Positions 61,493 to 64,000 of a DNA stretch of 64,000 nt are shown here, in pieces; positions within the stretch are counted from its first letter, which is position 1; each line of letters starts with the position of its first letter. The position numbers were made by a program, and so were the translations under genes. A model generated the notes under the pieces. The model was not told the origin of the DNA, did not search any database, and worked only from the letters and a program-made list of their open reading frames with translations. The DNA comes from Chitinophagaceae bacterium UBA4857. GTDB lineage: Bacteria; Bacteroidota; Bacteroidia; Chitinophagales; Chitinophagaceae. The stretch covers positions 178,934 through 242,933 of the forward strand of contig DHEF01000001.1 of assembly GCA_002399735.1 (NCBI GenBank). The letters run 5' to 3'.

Positions 61493-61580
61493 GCACATTG
61501 CCCAATAGAATTACTACAGCTTAAGCGTGCGACGCAACAGACGATGATAGTAGCAATACAGCTGATTAACAAAAAATAAA
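61493..61580 (+). repeat. Dispersed intergenic repeat R1, forward copy
   Basis: The most complete copy: GCCCAATAGAATTACTAC after TTGCACATT-type sequence, then GCGTGCGACGCAACAGACGA and GATAGTAGCAATACAGCTGA, ending in TTAACAAAAAATAAAACT. The reverse copy at 5841 matches end to end with substitutions. Confidence 0.8.
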
Positions 61581-61590
61581 ACTACTGCAC

Positions 61591-62415
61591 TTAAACAGCT
61601 TTGATTAACGCAGTAAGTTTATTAAATAATTGTGTGGTTATATTACCGGCATTGCCGTTGTTAATAATGTTACCATCAATGGCTTTAACGGGTTTTATAT
61701 TAAGGGTGCTGCTGCTGATAAATGCTTCTTTGGCGGCATAAGCTTCGGCTGGTTTTATATCACGTATTTCAATGTTAAATTCTTTTTCGGCAATGGCGAT
61801 AATTTTTTTGCGGGTAATGCCTGCCAGAATATTTTTTTGAGGTGTAATGATGGTATCGTTTTGATCAACTATAAAAAAGTTAGCCCTGGGACATTCTGTA
61901 ATGCTATAGTTATTATGATATAAAACTTCATCGGCACCGGATTGTTTAATAACCGGCTGTAACCAAACAGCCATTAAATAATCGATGGTTTTTACATGGG
62001 GTAACTGGCGTTGATGCTGGTGTAACATAAGTGATACCGGAGTGGCAATAGTATCGGCAATAGTTATTGCTTGCTGGGTGATAATAAAATTGGGTGCAAC
62101 AATAGAGTAGCCATCCGGTGCATAACCAGCGGTTACGCCAACACGTATGCCGCCGTTGGGTGAATCGTTTTTTGCAATCAATTCTTTTAAAATGTTGATG
62201 ATCTCTTCCCGGGTGTAGGGTAGGGTTAGGCGCATGGCTTCGGCAGATTTTTCTAATCTGGCCAAATGATCATCAATAAATATAAGTTGGTGGTTAATAA
62301 ATTTAAAAAAATCGAAAATGCCATAACCACGTTGGATGGCCATATCGGTTATATTCAACCTGGCATTAGATGCCGGCACAAACTGGTCGTTTACAAAACT
62401 GTAATAGCTATTCAT
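61591..62415 (-). CDS. Class IV PLP-dependent aminotransferase
   Basis: A 274-residue cytoplasmic fold-type IV enzyme (branched-chain or D-amino-acid aminotransferase, or aminodeoxychorismate lyase group). The PLP lysine is Lys142 in LPHVKTIDYL, with Glu174 in SITECPRANFFIVD and the phosphate-binding ILAGITRKKI. RGYGIFDFFKFIN is typical of the family start. Its ATG overlaps the stop of the P1 peptidase gene by 4 nt, so both are translated together. That link suggests it handles an amino acid freed by the peptidase, perhaps a D- or beta-amino acid; this is inference. Confidence 0.9.
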   Translation of the reverse strand: MNSYYSFVNDQFVPASNARLNITDMAIQRGYGIFDFFKFINHQLIFIDDHLARLEKSAEAMRLTLPYTREEIINILKELIAKNDSPNGGIRVGVTAGYAPDGYSIVAPNFIITQQAITIADTIATPVSLMLHQHQRQLPHVKTIDYLMAVWLQPVIKQSGADEVLYHNNYSITECPRANFFIVDQNDTIITPQKNILAGITRKKIIAIAEKEFNIEIRDIKPAEAYAAKEAFISSSTLNIKPVKAIDGNIINNGNAGNITTQLFNKLTALIKAV

Positions 62416-63554
62416 GGTATGCGATTGTATTTTTTAAGCAGTTCTTTTACTTTTTTTAAAGGCAGTGCTTCAATGGTTCGTCCTTTATAACCAGTTACAG
62501 TTGTTGCAGCAAAAAGCGAGTTTAATATAGCTTCTTCTGTTGCTTCAATTACGGCCATAAATAAAGGTGATGTATAATCGTTGTGTAACAAGGGAGTGTT
62601 TTGTACAGTGCTATCGGGTTGGTGTGGTACACGTACGGCAGGGTGGGTAGAAAAAGCAATGGCATAATCGCCGCTGCCATTAGATGCAATGCCGCCCGTT
62701 TTACCTAAGCCCAATATACTGCGTGCTGCCAGGCGTTCTAAATTACGGGCATCTAGTGGAGCATCAGTGGCAATCACAATCATACATGATCCGTCCACAT
62801 TATTTAACAGCTGATTACTAAAGGCAAATTTTTGTAACTCCTTGCCAACAGGTGCCCCATCAATTTGTAAAACACCCCCGTAGTTTGTTTGTACTAAAAC
62901 GCCAACAGTATAACCACCTAAATTAACTGGCAATTTACGTGATGCAGTGCCAATGCCACCTTTATAACCAAAACAAACTGTGCCTGTGCCGGCACCTACA
63001 TTACCTTCGGCTACTTTACCTGTCTTTGCATTTTTTATTGCATTTAATACATCGGCCTCCTGTACATGTTGGCCACGTATATCGTTAAGCCAACCATCAT
63101 TTGTTTCGCCTGCCAATGCATTAACCGATTGTACATTCTCGTTGCCCTTTTGTTGTAAAGTATGTTTTACTGTTGCATTAATGGCAGTGCTTACATTTAA
63201 GGTATTGGTTAAAATAACAGGGCTTTCAATATTACCTAATTCCATTACCTGTGTACTGCCGGCCAGTTTACCAAAACCATTACCTACAAAAATACCGGCC
63301 GGTACTTTTTGCTGAAAAATATTACCATCGTGTGCTAAAATGGCGGTAACACCTGTACGAATGCTGTCTGCTTTTATAATAGTAGTATGGCCAACCAACA
63401 CACCGCTAACATCGGTAATACTGTTGAGTTTGCCGGGTTGCATTACACCGGGCTGTAAGCCAATATCACGGGCACGGCTTTGCGCTGTTAATACTGTGGT
63501 TATAAGGCAGCAAAAAAATGTAAGTATTATACTTGAAAGATGTAAGTGTTTCAT
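62412..63554 (-). CDS. Secreted P1-family (DmpA-like) aminopeptidase
   Basis: A 380-residue secreted peptidase (signal peptide about 1-24, ending VLTAQ) of family P1, an Ntn-type self-cleaving enzyme. The predicted cleavage is Gly255-Ser256 in NNVDGSCMIVIATDAPLDAR, freeing the catalytic Ser. Other family blocks are ITDVSGVLVGHTTI, GAGTGTVCFGYKGGIGT and SNGSGDYAIAFSTH. DmpA relatives act as L-aminopeptidase/D-esterases or beta-aminopeptidases. It forms an overlapping pair with a class IV aminotransferase. Confidence 0.92.
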   Translation of the reverse strand: MKHLHLSSIILTFFCCLITTVLTAQSRARDIGLQPGVMQPGKLNSITDVSGVLVGHTTIIKADSIRTGVTAILAHDGNIFQQKVPAGIFVGNGFGKLAGSTQVMELGNIESPVILTNTLNVSTAINATVKHTLQQKGNENVQSVNALAGETNDGWLNDIRGQHVQEADVLNAIKNAKTGKVAEGNVGAGTGTVCFGYKGGIGTASRKLPVNLGGYTVGVLVQTNYGGVLQIDGAPVGKELQKFAFSNQLLNNVDGSCMIVIATDAPLDARNLERLAARSILGLGKTGGIASNGSGDYAIAFSTHPAVRVPHQPDSTVQNTPLLHNDYTSPLFMAVIEATEEAILNSLFAATTVTGYKGRTIEALPLKKVKELLKKYNRIP

Positions 63555-63620
63555 GGTAATAAAACCCTAAGTTAGTAAGTAGTTGCCATAAAATAACAGG
63601 CAATTAAAAGTTGGTGGTAT

Positions 63621-63649
63621 AAAAAAAGCGAATGAAAATCATTCGCTTT
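63621..63649 (-). terminator. Terminator of the small-protein gene
   Basis: AAAGCGAATGA (63625-63635) pairs perfectly with TCATTCGCTTT (63639-63649). On the minus strand a T run follows. It lies 21 nt past the stop of the 48-residue ORF. Confidence 0.85.
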
Positions 63650-63669
63650 AATAAATGTATACAGTAAAA

Positions 63670-63816
63670 CTAGTTTTGACCAAACAGGTTGCCTACTGCA
63701 CCTTCCAGCATAGGAAACTTCTCCACCACATATTGTTTTACAGCCTCAATAGCTTTAGCTGCCTGCTCGTCGTTAATTCCTGCTTCGGCTTTAATTTTAT
63801 CAATTAGTTCTTGCAT
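63670..63816 (-). CDS. 48-residue helical protein of unknown function
   Basis: The short frame opens MQELIDKIKAEAGINDEQAA and ends FPMLEGAVGNLFGQN. It is predicted to be two helices with a heptad-like pattern (AAKAIEAVKQYVVEKF). It has no signal peptide or cysteines. A perfect terminator follows and codon use looks normal, which supports a real gene. The sequence recalls small DUF2267/VrrB-like helical proteins common in Bacteroidota, but I cannot assign a function. Confidence 0.7.
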   Translation of the reverse strand: MQELIDKIKAEAGINDEQAAKAIEAVKQYVVEKFPMLEGAVGNLFGQN

Positions 63817-63870
63817 TGTAATTTTTTATTTGTAATCTAATAATGATTGATTGTATTGGGTTTGTTTCTC

Positions 63871-63925
63871 AGCCCCTCCTTCGGAGGTTCCCGAAAAGGG
63901 AAGTAACTACGTTAGGGGGAGGCTG
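63871..63925. repeat. G/C-block repeat R2
   Basis: AGCCCCTCCTTCGGAGGTTC and then GGAAGTAACTACGTTAGGGG and GAGGCT are shared with 9799-9850 and 41533-41586. Confidence 0.7.
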
Positions 63926-63927
63926 TA

Positions 63928-64000
63928 TTAAGCCACTTTTAATAAGTTCATTTTGCTTTTATCAAAAGTTTGTCTGGCATATTCAATATCCAAAACAAAT
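63928..64000 (-). CDS. C-terminus of a gene cut by the window edge
   Basis: On the minus strand a frame is open from the window edge to a TAA at 63928-63930 and encodes a tail ending ARQTFDKSKMNLLKVA. It is too short to name. Confidence 0.4.
   Translation of the reverse strand, partial: FVLDIEYARQTFDKSKMNLLKVA

Noticed and set aside
1..64000. tRNA, rRNA, CRISPR arrays, phage genes or restriction systems
   Set aside because: None were recognised on either strand; the intergenic structures found are hairpins, promoter boxes and dispersed repeats.

Overview
The window is AT-rich DNA from a member of the Bacteroidota, most likely a Chitinophagaceae-type organism (order Chitinophagales). The evidence is two SusC/SusD outer-membrane pairs, a protein with a C-terminal type IX secretion (T9SS) sorting domain, a transketolase N-terminal half encoded as its own gene, many lipoproteins, almost no Shine-Dalgarno sequences, and several start-proximal boxes matching the Bacteroidota -7 element TAnnTTTG. 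The species call is inference, since there is no rRNA or tRNA in the window.

Region 1 (1-14.4 kb) is mostly housekeeping: a VOC protein, two SRPBCC proteins, an EamA exporter, ribosome recycling factor (frr), a WecA/TagO-like GlcNAc-1-P transferase, the N-terminal half of transketolase, mfd, an acetyl-CoA hydrolase/CoA-transferase, a secreted EEP-family nuclease/phosphatase, an MBL-fold hydrolase and an NAD(P)-binding protein. Region 2 (14.4-23.2 kb) holds a 1796-residue T9SS subtilase, a PPK2 kinase, mscL, scpA and an OsmC protein. Region 3 (23.2-25.0 kb) is an IS110-family element with a structured non-coding segment upstream of its transposase, lying among dispersed intergenic repeats.

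Region 4 (25.1-33.9 kb) is the most unusual part: a tight operon of SusC, SusD, a cyanophycinase-like S51 lipoprotein, an isoaspartyl peptidase/asparaginase-type Ntn-hydrolase lipoprotein, a second secreted S51 cyanophycinase-like protein, and a PKD plus YWTD-propeller lipoprotein. The gene set reads as an uptake and degradation system for cyanophycin (multi-Arg-poly-Asp) or a related isopeptide-linked polymer. It is built like a polysaccharide utilization locus (PUL) but directed at a polypeptide.

Region 5 (34.2-59.3 kb) is a large hemicellulose PUL. It has a divergent AraC regulator with a 15-nt direct repeat in the shared control region, then SusC/SusD, an IPT/TIG glycan-binding lipoprotein, and a complete beta-mannan phosphorolysis cassette (GH26 mannanase, GPH-type symporter, GH130 phosphorylase, cellobiose 2-epimerase). 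These are followed by a clan GH-A lipoprotein, PA14-containing GH31, GH2, GH3, a CE2-type esterase and GH9. The second half resembles xyloglucan loci, so the region may attack a mixed glucomannan/xyloglucan matrix.

Region 6 (59.3-64.0 kb, minus strand) holds three proteins of unknown function, a class IV aminotransferase overlapping a secreted P1-family peptidase, a 48-residue protein, and the C-terminus of one more gene cut by the window edge.

A family of roughly 80-90-nt intergenic repeats recurs about a dozen times in both orientations. It abuts the IS110 element and, in one place, runs into the start of the CE2 esterase gene.
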